Positions 51,449-61,306 of a stretch of DNA of 64,000 bases are shown here, piece after piece. The notes under the pieces were generated by a model that was not told where the DNA came from, searched no databases, and saw only the letters and a list, made by a program, of their open reading frames with translations. Every line of letters begins with the position of its first letter. The stretch's first letter is position 1. A program made the position numbers and the translations under genes. Origin of the DNA: Flavobacterium orientale (GTDB taxonomy: Bacteria > Bacteroidota > Bacteroidia > Flavobacteriales > Flavobacteriaceae); the NCBI RefSeq assembly GCF_014638005.1, contig NZ_BMFG01000010.1, positions 54,646-118,645 of the forward strand, read 5' to 3'.

Positions 51449-52267
51449 TTATTTAAATGTTACACCATATTTTGCGGCTTCTGCTTTTGCCTCTGGAATC
51501 CATTTTGTTAAATTGGAAACCCTAGTATTATGAGAAGGGTGAGTACTCATAAATTCGGGTGGTGCTTGACCTCCGGAAGCTCCACCCATTCGTTGCCAAA
51601 AAGGAATAGAGGCCTCTGGGTTATATCCGGCAATAGCCATTAAAATCAAGCCAATTTTATCCGCTTCAGATTCATGATTTCTACTGAATGGTAGCATTCC
51701 AAACATTTGAGAACCTGCTCCATAAGCTGTCATGGCTAATTGTTGGGTTTCTGCACTAGAATTTCCGGTTGCAACTCCTAAACCAACCGCTCCTACTTGT
51801 TGTAACATTCCGGCACTCATTCGTTGTTGACCATGATTTAATAATGCATGTGCTACTTCATGACCCATTACGGTGGCTAAACCGGCATCATCTTTTGCAA
51901 TTGGTAATATTCCGGTATAAACCACAATTTTTCCTCCAGGCATACACCAGGCGTTAACTGCTTTGTCTTCTACCAATTTATATTCCCACTGATAATCTTT
52001 TAAATAATCAGGTTTTCCAACAGCTGTCAACCATTTTTGAGCTGCATCTTTAATTTTAATTCCAACAGTTTCAACTCTTCTGGCATCTGTCGTTCCTGAA
52101 AGAACTTTGTTTTCCTTTAAAAATGCATCATATTGCTGAAATGCAGAAGGAAATATAGAACTGTTATCCACTAATGCCATGGTTTTTTTTCCTGTCAAAG
52201 GATTAGTGGCACATCCTATTATTAGTAATAGGACGCAAATTGTACTGAAAGCAATAGTTTTATTCAT
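51449..52267 (-). CDS. M48 family metallopeptidase, lipoprotein
   Basis: 272 residues. Lipoprotein signal TICVLLLIIGC (Cys 19), followed by ATNPLTGKKT as in LoiP/BepA-like proteases. Zinc motif MGHEVAHALLNHG, third ligand Glu in RNHESEADKIGLILMAIAGYNPEA. Periplasmic or outer-membrane quality-control protease by family. Monocistronic between a terminator and the GH31 gene. Confidence 0.94.
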   Translation of the reverse strand: MNKTIAFSTICVLLLIIGCATNPLTGKKTMALVDNSSIFPSAFQQYDAFLKENKVLSGTTDARRVETVGIKIKDAAQKWLTAVGKPDYLKDYQWEYKLVEDKAVNAWCMPGGKIVVYTGILPIAKDDAGLATVMGHEVAHALLNHGQQRMSAGMLQQVGAVGLGVATGNSSAETQQLAMTAYGAGSQMFGMLPFSRNHESEADKIGLILMAIAGYNPEASIPFWQRMGGASGGQAPPEFMSTHPSHNTRVSNLTKWIPEAKAEAAKYGVTFK

Positions 52268-52306
52268 TGTTTAATATTTTTTGTTAAGTAAATGTACGAT
52301 ATTTAA

Positions 52307-54706
52307 TTATTTCCCAACTATATGTAATTCAGTAAAAAATTTATCTACTAACAACGAATTTTTTCCATTAAACGACACAGAATCTAAGGATACAATTTCA
52401 TTGTCAATTTCTATTTCATTTATTGAAAAAGGTAACCCAATTAAATTTATCCTGAATTTTTTATAGTTTGTAATAAATTCTCCTTCTTTGTGTAATTGAA
52501 TAATTAACTCATTATCTTTTCCGGTAAGGTTGAACGTTCGTAATGAAAACCTTCCTTTATTGTAGTCGTAACCATCTTGAGCATCTTCATATAAAACGGA
52601 TTTCTCTTTTCCGAATTTATAATAAATATCCAATGAGATTTCTTCAAATTCTTTTTCGCCTACAAATTGTTGAATAGGATATTTAGGAATGATAGCTCCT
52701 TCTTTTATGAAAATCGGAATTTGATCATAGTCTGTAGCGACCCATAACTCCCTCTTACCTTCAACCAATTCATTAGTCCAATAATTATACCAGTTTCCTT
52801 TTGGAAGATACATTCGTCGCCCCACAGCATTTGGTTCTAAAATCGGACAAACTAGAATTTGATTTCCAAAAATAAATTCGTCTGTTCGATATAACGTTTG
52901 AACATCTTCCTGATCAAAGTAAACTAAAGGTTTCAACATCGCTTCACCTTCATTCACATATTTCCAAAACATCGTATATAAGTAAGGAAGTAATTGGTAA
53001 CGAAGGTTAACGAATTTTCGAGTAATATCTACCACTTCTTCCCCAAACGACCAAGGTTCTTGTTCACCGTGATCTCCGGAAGAATGCGTTCTGCAAAACG
53101 GATGAAAAACACCTAATTGAATCCAACGAGCATATAATTCACCCGAAGGTTGTTCGGCAAAACCGCCAATATCAGAACCGGTAAAACCCATTCCACTAAT
53201 CGACATACGTTGCATTTGAATATTGGCAATCCATAAATGTTCCCAAGTGGCAACATTATCTCCTGTCCAAGAAGATGAATATCGTTGTGCACCGGAATAA
53301 GCCGAACGAGTGATGATAAAAGGTCGTTTTGGATAGGCAAATCGTTTCACACCTTCATAGGTTGCTCTTGCCATTTGTGTTCCGTAAATATTGTGAGCTT
53401 TTCGATGACTACACGGATGACCATCATAATCATGACGCACATCCATTGGGAAGGTTTTTCCGGGAACATCCATTACTGCCGGTTCGTTCATATCGTTCCA
53501 AACACCTTTTACGCCAATATCAGAAATTAATTCTTTGAATAATCCGGCCCACCATTCGCGAACTTCAGGATTTGTATAGTCTGGAAAATTACATTCGCCC
53601 GGCCAAACTTTTCCTTTCATATAAGGTCCGTCGGCTCGTTTACAGAAATAATCTTTTTCTAACGCTTCGGTGTAAACTGAATATTCTTTATCAATTTTAA
53701 TTCCGGGATCAATAATCACAACGGTTTTAAATCCGTCTTTCGCCAATTCTGCCACCATTCGTTTTGGATCGGGAAAATATTCTTTGCTCCAAGTGAAACA
53801 ACGGAATCCTTCCATATAATCGATATCCAAATAAATGGCATCACACGGAATTTGCAATTTTCTGAAAGTCGAAGTAATTTCTTTTACTTTACTTTCCGGA
53901 TAATAACTCCATTTACATTGATGATAACCCAACGTCCACATCGGCGGAAGCTCGGGTTTTCCGGTTAAATGCGTATAATTTGTGACCACATCTTTCATTT
54001 TCGGACCGTAGATGAAATAATAATTCATCTCGCCACCTTCTGCCCAAAAACTGGTTACATTTCTGCGTTCGTGACAAAAATCGAAAAATGTTCTGAAGGT
54101 ATTATCGAAAAATATTCCGTACGCATTGTTATGATGCAAGCCAATATAAAAAGGCACCACTTTGTATAATGGCTCTTGTTCACGATGAAAAGCATATTGA
54201 TCGGTTGCCCAATTTTCAACGCGTTTTCCTTTTAAATTAAGATGCGTAGCTTTGTCGCCCATTCCATAATAACATTCACCATCATTGGCTTTCTTACTCA
54301 TTTTTACGATGTTTCCGCCAAATTCATAGCTTTCTTCCCAATGAAAACCAATTTCATCATCCAAAATTTGAAAACCTTCTAAATCAAAAATCGAAACTTT
54401 AGCATTTTGTTTATTGATTTTGCAAACTATTTTGCTGGTTGTAATGGTATAAAAAGTTTTGTGTTCTTCCACAGCCAATTCGTTGTAACCGTGCGATTGA
54501 CCTTTATCAATAGCATACGAAAAGTCTTTGTTAAAATAGCCTTTAGTTGTGTAGCGAAAACGAATCATACTATCACGAAGAATGGTGATTTTGAGCACCA
54601 CATTATTTTCTGTGTAGAAAAAAACATTGTCAACATCTTGATTGAATGATACTATCTTGGAAGGAAACTGATCGCCTTTATGTTCTAATTCAGTATTTGT
54701 AATCAT
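52307..54706 (-). CDS. GH31 alpha-glucosidase
   Basis: 799 residues, no signal peptide, so probably cytosolic. N-terminal beta-sandwich, then the barrel with CDAIYLDIDYMEGFRCFTW, GVWNDMNEPAVMDVPGKTFP (nucleophile Asp) and RSWT-type region SSSWTGDNVATWEHLWIANIQ (acid/base Asp), GFTGSDIGGFAEQP. It hydrolyses alpha-linked glucose oligosaccharides. It lies 135 bp downstream of glgB with its own TAAATTTG box and a hairpin between, suggesting it can be expressed apart from the GlgE genes while acting on the same glucan. Confidence 0.94.
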   Translation of the reverse strand: MITNTELEHKGDQFPSKIVSFNQDVDNVFFYTENNVVLKITILRDSMIRFRYTTKGYFNKDFSYAIDKGQSHGYNELAVEEHKTFYTITTSKIVCKINKQNAKVSIFDLEGFQILDDEIGFHWEESYEFGGNIVKMSKKANDGECYYGMGDKATHLNLKGKRVENWATDQYAFHREQEPLYKVVPFYIGLHHNNAYGIFFDNTFRTFFDFCHERRNVTSFWAEGGEMNYYFIYGPKMKDVVTNYTHLTGKPELPPMWTLGYHQCKWSYYPESKVKEITSTFRKLQIPCDAIYLDIDYMEGFRCFTWSKEYFPDPKRMVAELAKDGFKTVVIIDPGIKIDKEYSVYTEALEKDYFCKRADGPYMKGKVWPGECNFPDYTNPEVREWWAGLFKELISDIGVKGVWNDMNEPAVMDVPGKTFPMDVRHDYDGHPCSHRKAHNIYGTQMARATYEGVKRFAYPKRPFIITRSAYSGAQRYSSSWTGDNVATWEHLWIANIQMQRMSISGMGFTGSDIGGFAEQPSGELYARWIQLGVFHPFCRTHSSGDHGEQEPWSFGEEVVDITRKFVNLRYQLLPYLYTMFWKYVNEGEAMLKPLVYFDQEDVQTLYRTDEFIFGNQILVCPILEPNAVGRRMYLPKGNWYNYWTNELVEGKRELWVATDYDQIPIFIKEGAIIPKYPIQQFVGEKEFEEISLDIYYKFGKEKSVLYEDAQDGYDYNKGRFSLRTFNLTGKDNELIIQLHKEGEFITNYKKFRINLIGLPFSINEIEIDNEIVSLDSVSFNGKNSLLVDKFFTELHIVGK

Positions 54707-54726
54707 AGTAATTGGATTATAATTGT

Positions 54727-54734
54727 CAAATTTA
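54727..54734 (-). promoter_or_regulatory. -7 promoter box of the GH31 gene
   Basis: The minus strand reads TAAATTTG, a perfect TAnnTTTG, 20 bp before the ATG; -33 unclear. Confidence 0.5.
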
Positions 54735-54810
54735 CAAAGTTGAAACTTTTAATCACTTTTTAATTTGAGGTTTTATTAACTCAAACGTTTGCGTTTATGG
54801 ATAAAATGGA

Positions 54811-54833
54811 AATCCCTCTTAGTTAGAGGGATT
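54811..54833 (-). terminator. Hairpin after glgB
   Basis: Stem AATCCCTCT / AGAGGGATT (54811-54819 with 54825-54833), 8 bp past the glgB stop. The T-rich tail on the minus strand is interrupted (TTTCCATTTTAT), so termination may be partial. Confidence 0.6.
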
Positions 54834-54841
54834 TTATCGTA

Positions 54842-56749
54842 TTACGATATTTTAAAAACAGCAACACCCAAAGGCGGCAATGTCAATTCTGCCGAAAAAT
54901 CTCTTCCATTCCAAGGTTCTTTTTCAATTTTAATGGCTTTTTTGTTGTTGATGCCACTTCCGCCATATTCCACTTTATCAGAATTAAAAATTTCAGTCAA
55001 TTTTCCTTTGGAAGGCAATCCGATTCTATAATTCTCCCGAACAACCGGTGTGAAATTACAAACCACCACTAAATTTTCTTTTTCATTTTTTCCTTTACGG
55101 ATGTAACTCAGCACCGCATTTTGATGATCGGCATAATTAATCCATTCAAAACCTTCGGGGCTAAATTGATTTTCGAATAAAGCCGGATTGGTTTTATAGA
55201 GTTCATTCAAGTCTGAAATACATTTTCGTGTACCTTCGTGATAACCGTATTCTAACAGATGCCAGTCTAAACTTCCGTCAAATTTCCATTCGGCACGTTG
55301 ACCGAATTCAGATCCCATAAACAGTAAATTTGTTCCAGGATGCGTGAACATATAACCGTAAAGCAAACGTAAATTGGCAAATTGCTGCCATTCATCGCCT
55401 GTCATTCTTCCTAAAATGGATTTTTTACCATAAACTACTTCGTCGTGCGAAAGCGGCAACATAAAGTTTTCGGAAAACGCATACGTCATCGAAAAAGTCA
55501 AATCGTTTTGATGGTATTTTCGGTAAATCGATTCGCGTTTGAAATATTGCAATGTGTCGTGCATCCATCCCATCATCCATTTCATTCCAAATCCTAATCC
55601 GCCAACAGATGTTGGTCTGGAAACCATTGGAAACGATGTGCTTTCTTCGGCAATCGTCTGCACTCCTTCATAATTAGCATAAACGGCTTCATTAAAATCT
55701 TTTAAGAAACTAATCGTGTCTAAATTTTCCCTTCCGCCAAAAATATTCGGCTCCCACTCCCCTTCTTTTCTGGAATAATCCAAATATAACATCGAAGCAA
55801 CGGCATCAACACGAAGTCCATCCGCATGGTAATGGTCGAGCCAAAACAACGCATTGGAAATCAAAAACGAACGCACTTCATTTCGACCATAATTGAAAAC
55901 TAAACTTTTCCAATCGGGATGATAGCCTTTTCTTCGATCGGGATGTTCATACAAATTCGAACCATCAAAAAATCCTAAACCGTGAGCATCGTCTGGAAAA
56001 TGAGACGGTACCCAGTCTAAAATCACGCCAATTCCGGCTTGATGTAATTTATCTACCAAAAACATAAAATCCTGCGGTTTTCCAAATCGGGAAGTTGGTG
56101 CAAAATAGCCAATCAACTGATAACCCCACGATGGATCATACGGATATTCCATAATCGGCATAAATTCCACGTGCGTGAAACCGGTTTCTTTAACATATTT
56201 CACCAAATCTTCCGCCAATTCTAAATACGTCAGCGAACGATCTTGCTCCAAATTGCGTTTCCACGACCCCAAATGCACTTCATACACCGAATACGGTTTG
56301 TCTAAACCATTTTTATCCTTTCGGGAATCCATCCATTTTTTGTCTTTCCATTTGTATTCCAAATCCCAAATAACTGACGCAGTTTCCGGTGGTTTTTGGC
56401 AATACAACGCAAACGGATCGGCTTTTTCAGTGATAATTCCGTTGTTGTTGGACTGAATTTTATATTTGTATTTCGTTCCTTTATCAATGTTTGGAATAAA
56501 TCCTTCCCAAATTCCGGAAGCATCCCAACGCACATTCAGCTGATGTTCGCCTTGAATCCAGTAATTAAAATCGCCCACGACAGAAACCGAACGTGCCGAC
56601 GGTGCCCAAACGGCAAAATAAACGCCTTTTACGCCGTTGACCTCTGTGAGATGAGCTCCTAATTTTTCATATAATCTAAAATGTTTTCCGGCTTTGAATA
56701 AGGCGATGTCAAAATCGGTGAAAAGGGAATGTGGTTGTACTTGGTTCAT
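54842..56749 (-). CDS. glgB: 1,4-alpha-glucan branching enzyme
   Basis: Creates alpha-1,6 branches in alpha-glucan. 635 residues: CBM48-type N-terminal domain (VWAPSARSVSVVGDFNYWIQGEHQL), then the GH13 barrel with HADGLRVDAVASMLYLDYSR (nucleophile Asp), AEESTSFPMV (acid/base Glu) and LPLSHDEVVYGKKSI. The long extra N-terminal module of E. coli GlgB is absent. Third gene of glgE-maltokinase-glgB; the 62-bp spacer holds a heptad repeat. Confidence 0.97.
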   Translation of the reverse strand: MNQVQPHSLFTDFDIALFKAGKHFRLYEKLGAHLTEVNGVKGVYFAVWAPSARSVSVVGDFNYWIQGEHQLNVRWDASGIWEGFIPNIDKGTKYKYKIQSNNNGIITEKADPFALYCQKPPETASVIWDLEYKWKDKKWMDSRKDKNGLDKPYSVYEVHLGSWKRNLEQDRSLTYLELAEDLVKYVKETGFTHVEFMPIMEYPYDPSWGYQLIGYFAPTSRFGKPQDFMFLVDKLHQAGIGVILDWVPSHFPDDAHGLGFFDGSNLYEHPDRRKGYHPDWKSLVFNYGRNEVRSFLISNALFWLDHYHADGLRVDAVASMLYLDYSRKEGEWEPNIFGGRENLDTISFLKDFNEAVYANYEGVQTIAEESTSFPMVSRPTSVGGLGFGMKWMMGWMHDTLQYFKRESIYRKYHQNDLTFSMTYAFSENFMLPLSHDEVVYGKKSILGRMTGDEWQQFANLRLLYGYMFTHPGTNLLFMGSEFGQRAEWKFDGSLDWHLLEYGYHEGTRKCISDLNELYKTNPALFENQFSPEGFEWINYADHQNAVLSYIRKGKNEKENLVVVCNFTPVVRENYRIGLPSKGKLTEIFNSDKVEYGGSGINNKKAIKIEKEPWNGRDFSAELTLPPLGVAVFKIS

Positions 56750-56761
56750 ATTTTTTAACCC

Positions 56762-56815
56762 TAAAGGTCCTCTTTTTTCTATATTCTATTTTCTATTTTC
56801 TAAATCCTAATCTAA
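56762..56815 (-). repeat. Heptad repeat element ahead of glgB
   Basis: In gene direction: AGAAAAT-type 7-base units (56774-56815, overlapping the maltokinase stop), then a single CCTTTAG-like unit, then the A-rich run to the glgB ATG. Reduced version of the serA and cmk elements, same order and orientation. Confidence 0.7.
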
Positions 56816-58434
56816 TAATTCATAATACTCTGAATCCCCCTCAACGGAATCACCGCCCAACGTGGTCTCGAATTCAATTCGTAACCCAACTCGTAAACCG
56901 CTTTTTCCAACAAACAATATTTCAATAAAAAGTCGATTTCGTGATTATAACCAATGTTTAAATTGCCGGATTGAGCTTTTTCGATGTAGGTTTCCAAAAA
57001 GACACCCACAAAATATTTATATAGAATTTCTCCTGCTTTAAACAACTCTTCTTGTTCAAACGGATATTTTTCTTTGTTGTTAAAAATCGTCGCATAAATG
57101 GCATAATGAAACGAACGGAACATTCCTGCGACATCTTTCAACGGTGGTTGTTTTACTTTTCTGTCGCGAATAGTGCTTTCTGGTTCGCCTTCAAAATCCA
57201 AAATATAAAAATCATCGCCATTCACTAACACTTGTCCCAAGTGATAATCGCCGTGAATGCGAATGCGTTCCGATTTCATCTTCGTCCAATCAAAATCGAC
57301 AAAATGTTTTCGGACTAACTTTTTATTTTCCATAAACTGGTGAGCCAATTCTAAGGCCAAGCCGTCTAATTTATGCAAACTATTTTCGATAATATTCAAT
57401 CGATTTTGAAACTGATACAACATCCTGTTTTTCAACCAAACGGTATAATCGCCGTTGTAAGTGGTTGGTGTAAAAGCCGTTTCGTGAATATCACTACCCA
57501 AAGCAATATGCATTTCTGCTGTACGCAAAGCCAACGTTTGAATGCGTAAAAACAAACTCAACCCCGCCCAATCAATAATTTCTGGCGGAATTTCATTAAT
57601 TCGCAACCGTTTAAACATCGCAATATCGGGTAATTTATCAATTTTGATTTTTTTGCGTTTCAAATTATCAAAAACACCGTCAATTTGTTCGAGCATAAAT
57701 TTCCACGCATCGCCTTGATTTGAAACCAATTCTTGCATCAAACCGAGCGTAATATTTCCTTCGGCCAAAGCCAAATTAATACTTCCGGTATAACGAGGTG
57801 TATTTTCAAAATGCATGCGTTCTGTCAAAAAACGACTGATTTCATAATCGGGATTTGTGCTGACATAAATACGTCTAAAAATCTTCAAAACAAACGAATC
57901 GTTGTAAATAATTGACGTATTACTTTGCTCTAATCCCATAAAACGAGACGATTGATAATCTTCTTTTTCGATGGATGAACCTTTATGAAAAACCAATTTC
58001 AATGCGGGCGTTTCTTTTGATTTTACAATATTATCAAACAGCAACTTACGAAAATCTTCTTGATGTAAAGCATCAACTAAATAACCGGTTTGCTTTCCCA
58101 TCACCACCGGAGCAATAACGGTACTTGTATCCAATTCTTCCTTGGCCATAAAAGCCAACGGCATAAAATAATGTTGGTAAAATGCTTCCTTGAAATTCAC
58201 TTCCAACAACACCCCATAATAGGTGTTTTTCTTGGATGTTATCTTAAACTGATCAACCACCTCGATGTACTTTAACGTACTCGCTTTTCCGCCATACCAT
58301 CGTTTATTAATGATATAATTTTCTAAAATATCCGAAGAAAAAACCTTGACAAAATCATCATCATCAAAACAAGTTTCCCACGTAGTTTTAAATTCAAATG
58401 TACTGGTAAAAGTATCTTGGTTGGTTGTATTCAT
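56812..58434 (-). CDS. Maltokinase (Mak/Pep2-like)
   Basis: 540 residues. N-terminal cap (YIINKRWYGGKASTLKYIEVVDQFKI) and aminoglycoside-phosphotransferase-type kinase core: SFVLKIFRRIYVSTNPDYEISRFL (ATP Lys), RIHGDYHLGQVLVNGDDFYILDFEGEP (catalytic HGDxHxxQ and metal-binding DFEGEP). Phosphorylates maltose to maltose-1-phosphate, the substrate of GlgE. In many bacteria this domain is fused to trehalose synthase; here it is free-standing. Its ATG overlaps the glgE stop by one base (TAATG), so translation is coupled. Confidence 0.9.
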   Translation of the reverse strand: MNTTNQDTFTSTFEFKTTWETCFDDDDFVKVFSSDILENYIINKRWYGGKASTLKYIEVVDQFKITSKKNTYYGVLLEVNFKEAFYQHYFMPLAFMAKEELDTSTVIAPVVMGKQTGYLVDALHQEDFRKLLFDNIVKSKETPALKLVFHKGSSIEKEDYQSSRFMGLEQSNTSIIYNDSFVLKIFRRIYVSTNPDYEISRFLTERMHFENTPRYTGSINLALAEGNITLGLMQELVSNQGDAWKFMLEQIDGVFDNLKRKKIKIDKLPDIAMFKRLRINEIPPEIIDWAGLSLFLRIQTLALRTAEMHIALGSDIHETAFTPTTYNGDYTVWLKNRMLYQFQNRLNIIENSLHKLDGLALELAHQFMENKKLVRKHFVDFDWTKMKSERIRIHGDYHLGQVLVNGDDFYILDFEGEPESTIRDRKVKQPPLKDVAGMFRSFHYAIYATIFNNKEKYPFEQEELFKAGEILYKYFVGVFLETYIEKAQSGNLNIGYNHEIDFLLKYCLLEKAVYELGYELNSRPRWAVIPLRGIQSIMNY

Positions 58435-60368
58435 TATCGTTCAATTTTAAATAAATGAAAAGGTAAAGCAGGATGTAATTCAACAAAATTCCACTCTCTA
58501 TCCCAATAATAAGTGTTTCCGGTAATTAAATCGGTTACTTTAACCGGTTGATTTCCAATTTCTTCCAAAGGTAAACGAACCAAAGCCTGCAATGGATTTT
58601 GTGCATTCAAACTACAAACCATCAATGTATGATCGGTTTTAGCATCATTAAATTTATAATAAGCAATCAATTGTTCATTATCCGTTTTACAAAAAACAAT
58701 ATTATTAGTTTGTTGCAAGGATTCTTGCTGTTTTCTGATATGATTGATGCGAGTAATCAACGTAGTCAATTTGTTTTTCGCTTCCCAATCCCAATGATAT
58801 ACTTCGTATTTCTCCGAATTCAAATATTCCTCTTTTCCTTTTGCCATTGGTTGATGAACCAAAAATTCATAAGCCGGACCATAAATTCCAACACTTGAAC
58901 TCAATGTAGCCGCTAAAAAATATTTCTGTAAATAAACCGATTCATTTCCGGTTTGCAACGCAAAAGGCAGAATATCAGGCGTATTCGGCCAGAAATTCGG
59001 ACGGAAAAATTCCTTTTGTTCAGTTTGAGTTAATTCGGTTACATATTCAATCAACTCGGCTTTGGTATTTCGCCACGTAAAATAGGTATACGATTGCGAA
59101 AAACCTTGTTTCGCCAATTCATTCATAATTTTCGGACGCGTAAAAGCTTCCGACAAAAACAACACATCCGGATGTTTCTTCTTAATCTCGCCAATCAACC
59201 ATCCCCAGAAATAAAAGGGTTTCGTGTGCGGATTATCAACACGATAGACTTTAATTCCACATTCTTCAATCCAAAACAAAGCGACATCTAACAATTCCTT
59301 CCACAAGTTTTTCCAATCGCCACTTTCAAAATAAATCGGTTGAATATCTTGGTACTTTTTTGGTGGATTTTCGGCATATTGCACGGTTCCGTCCGGTCGC
59401 CATTTGAACCATTGCGGAAAATCCTTCACATAAGGATGATCGGGAGCGGCTTGCAATGCGTAATCCATCGCAATTTCAATTCCCATCGATTGGGCTTTTT
59501 TAATCAACGCTTTAAAATCGTCAATTGTTCCCAATTCAGGATGCGTCGATTTATGTCCGCCAAACTTCGAACCAATTCCCCAGGGCGAACCTACATCGCC
59601 TTTTTCAGCCGTAGTGGCATTGTTTTTTCCTTTGCGATTTACTTCTCCAATCGGATGAATCGGCGGAAAATACAACGTATCAAAACCCATTTCCACCACT
59701 CGCGGCAACAATCGTTCGCAATCTTTAAACGTTCCGTGTTTACCGGGAATTTCTGATGCCGAACGTGGAAAAAATTCATACCATGTGCTAAACAACGCTT
59801 TTTTACGATCTACATAAACCTTCAACTCCGCAGATGAATTCGCTAATGTTCTAGTCGGATATTTTTTAAAAATTTGATGTAATTCATCCGACAACGCAAT
59901 CGCAATCGCTGAATCATATAATTTTGCATCTTGAAATGCTTTGATGGCTGCATTCAAATATACTTTTTCTTCTTTTGTAACTTCTTTCAAAATGGCTTGG
60001 CAGTACTCTGCTCCTTCTAACAATTCCGATTTAACGTGTTGATTATCATTGATTTTTCGTTCGGTTCCGTGTTGCCAATTCAATGCATAATCAACCCAAC
60101 CTTCAATTAAATAAGAATAAAAACCTTGTTTTTCAACTACGAATTCGGCTTCCCATTCATCATTTTCAGTAGGAGACATTCGCACTTCGCTCCACTTTTT
60201 ATCCTTTTCGTGTTTAAATTTCACACAGCACTCCACTACATCGTGACCGTCGGCAAAAACGTGAGCTGATACGTTAACTGTTTGGTTGATAATTCGCTTT
60301 ATAAAAAAAGAACCTCCATCCAACTGAGGCTTCACACTTTCAATAATGATTCGCGTTTGATTTTGCAT
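58434..60368 (-). CDS. glgE: Alpha-1,4-glucan:maltose-1-phosphate maltosyltransferase GlgE
   Basis: 644 residues, GH13_3. It extends linear alpha-glucan with maltose from maltose-1-phosphate. N-terminal Ig-like domain (RIIIESVKPQLDGGSFFIKRIINQTVNVSAHVFADGHD), a helical insert, then the barrel with GFDTLYFPPIHPIGEVNRKGKNN, IKVYRVDNPHTKPFYFWGWLI (nucleophile Asp), VLFLSEAFTRPKIM (Glu) and YTYFTWRNTKAEL. First gene of glgE-maltokinase-glgB. Promoter not recognised in the 74-bp divergent space. Confidence 0.96.
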   Translation of the reverse strand: MQNQTRIIIESVKPQLDGGSFFIKRIINQTVNVSAHVFADGHDVVECCVKFKHEKDKKWSEVRMSPTENDEWEAEFVVEKQGFYSYLIEGWVDYALNWQHGTERKINDNQHVKSELLEGAEYCQAILKEVTKEEKVYLNAAIKAFQDAKLYDSAIAIALSDELHQIFKKYPTRTLANSSAELKVYVDRKKALFSTWYEFFPRSASEIPGKHGTFKDCERLLPRVVEMGFDTLYFPPIHPIGEVNRKGKNNATTAEKGDVGSPWGIGSKFGGHKSTHPELGTIDDFKALIKKAQSMGIEIAMDYALQAAPDHPYVKDFPQWFKWRPDGTVQYAENPPKKYQDIQPIYFESGDWKNLWKELLDVALFWIEECGIKVYRVDNPHTKPFYFWGWLIGEIKKKHPDVLFLSEAFTRPKIMNELAKQGFSQSYTYFTWRNTKAELIEYVTELTQTEQKEFFRPNFWPNTPDILPFALQTGNESVYLQKYFLAATLSSSVGIYGPAYEFLVHQPMAKGKEEYLNSEKYEVYHWDWEAKNKLTTLITRINHIRKQQESLQQTNNIVFCKTDNEQLIAYYKFNDAKTDHTLMVCSLNAQNPLQALVRLPLEEIGNQPVKVTDLITGNTYYWDREWNFVELHPALPFHLFKIER

Positions 60369-60442
60369 TTTAAGTAATTTTTATGAACTCTAAATTTATA
60401 AAAAATAAAATTAAATCTTATCTTTCGTTAAAATTTATTGAA

Positions 60443-61306
60443 ATGTCAAAAAAACCCAAATCTGACAATCAATCCTTGCAGATTCCGAAGCCAATTCTCT
60501 TAACCGCTAAATTTTTGCAAGCAATTTCACCAAAATTAGCGACACAATTTGCTGCAAAACTTTTTACAACACCCATAAAACACAAGATTCCGAAACGGGA
60601 ATTTCAAATGGATAAACAAAGTATTCAACAAGATATTTTGATTCCTTCAATAAATAAAACCATCAAAACCTACCAATACGGAAATAGTTCAAAAAAGATT
60701 TTGCTCGTTCACGGTTGGTCAGGTCGAGGAACACAATTAGTCAAAATTGCCGACGAACTCATCGAAAATGGCTTTTCCATCATCAGTTTCGATGCTCCGG
60801 CACACGGCAAAAGCAAAGGAAATTCGTCGATTATGACCGAATTTATCGCCAGTATTCTCGTCCTCGAAAAACAATACGGTTCGTTTGAATTTGCCGTTGG
60901 TCACTCGTTGGGCGGAATGGCCATCGTCAACGCCATCAAACAAAACCTGAATGTCAAAAAAGCCGTAATTATAGGTAGTGGCGACTTAATTCAGGATATT
61001 ATCTCCGATTTTATTCGGAATATAGGTCTAAAACCTCAAATTGGCGACAGAATGCGAGAACATTTTGAAAAGAAATTCGGCGAGCCAATGAACAATTATT
61101 CTACATCGGTCGTGTCCAAAAATATTGAAACGCCGGTTTTCATCATCCACGACAACGACGATCACGATGTAAATGTAAAATGTGCCCACAACATTCACAG
61201 CCATTTAAAAAACAGCAAATTAATGATAACCAATAATTTAGGACATCGAAAAATATTAGGAAATGAAAAAGTAATCAATGAAATCAGTAATTTTATCAGA
61301 AGCTAA
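60443..61306 (+). CDS. Alpha/beta hydrolase
   Basis: 287 residues from the ATG at 60443 (the frame is open from 60383, but the extra 20 residues are low-complexity). Oxyanion HGWSGRGTQLVKIADEL, nucleophile GHSLGGMAIVNAI, Asp in FIIHDNDDHDVNV and His in NLGHRKILG give a complete triad. No signal peptide. Serine esterase or lipase-like; substrate unknown. Divergent from glgE. Confidence 0.9.
   Translation: MSKKPKSDNQSLQIPKPILLTAKFLQAISPKLATQFAAKLFTTPIKHKIPKREFQMDKQSIQQDILIPSINKTIKTYQYGNSSKKILLVHGWSGRGTQLVKIADELIENGFSIISFDAPAHGKSKGNSSIMTEFIASILVLEKQYGSFEFAVGHSLGGMAIVNAIKQNLNVKKAVIIGSGDLIQDIISDFIRNIGLKPQIGDRMREHFEKKFGEPMNNYSTSVVSKNIETPVFIIHDNDDHDVNVKCAHNIHSHLKNSKLMITNNLGHRKILGNEKVINEISNFIRS

Noticed and set aside
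59340..59756. 138-codon open frame on the plus strand opposite glgE
   Set aside because: It lies fully inside glgE on the other strand, and its translation is rich in Arg, Phe and His without any domain pattern; a shadow frame.
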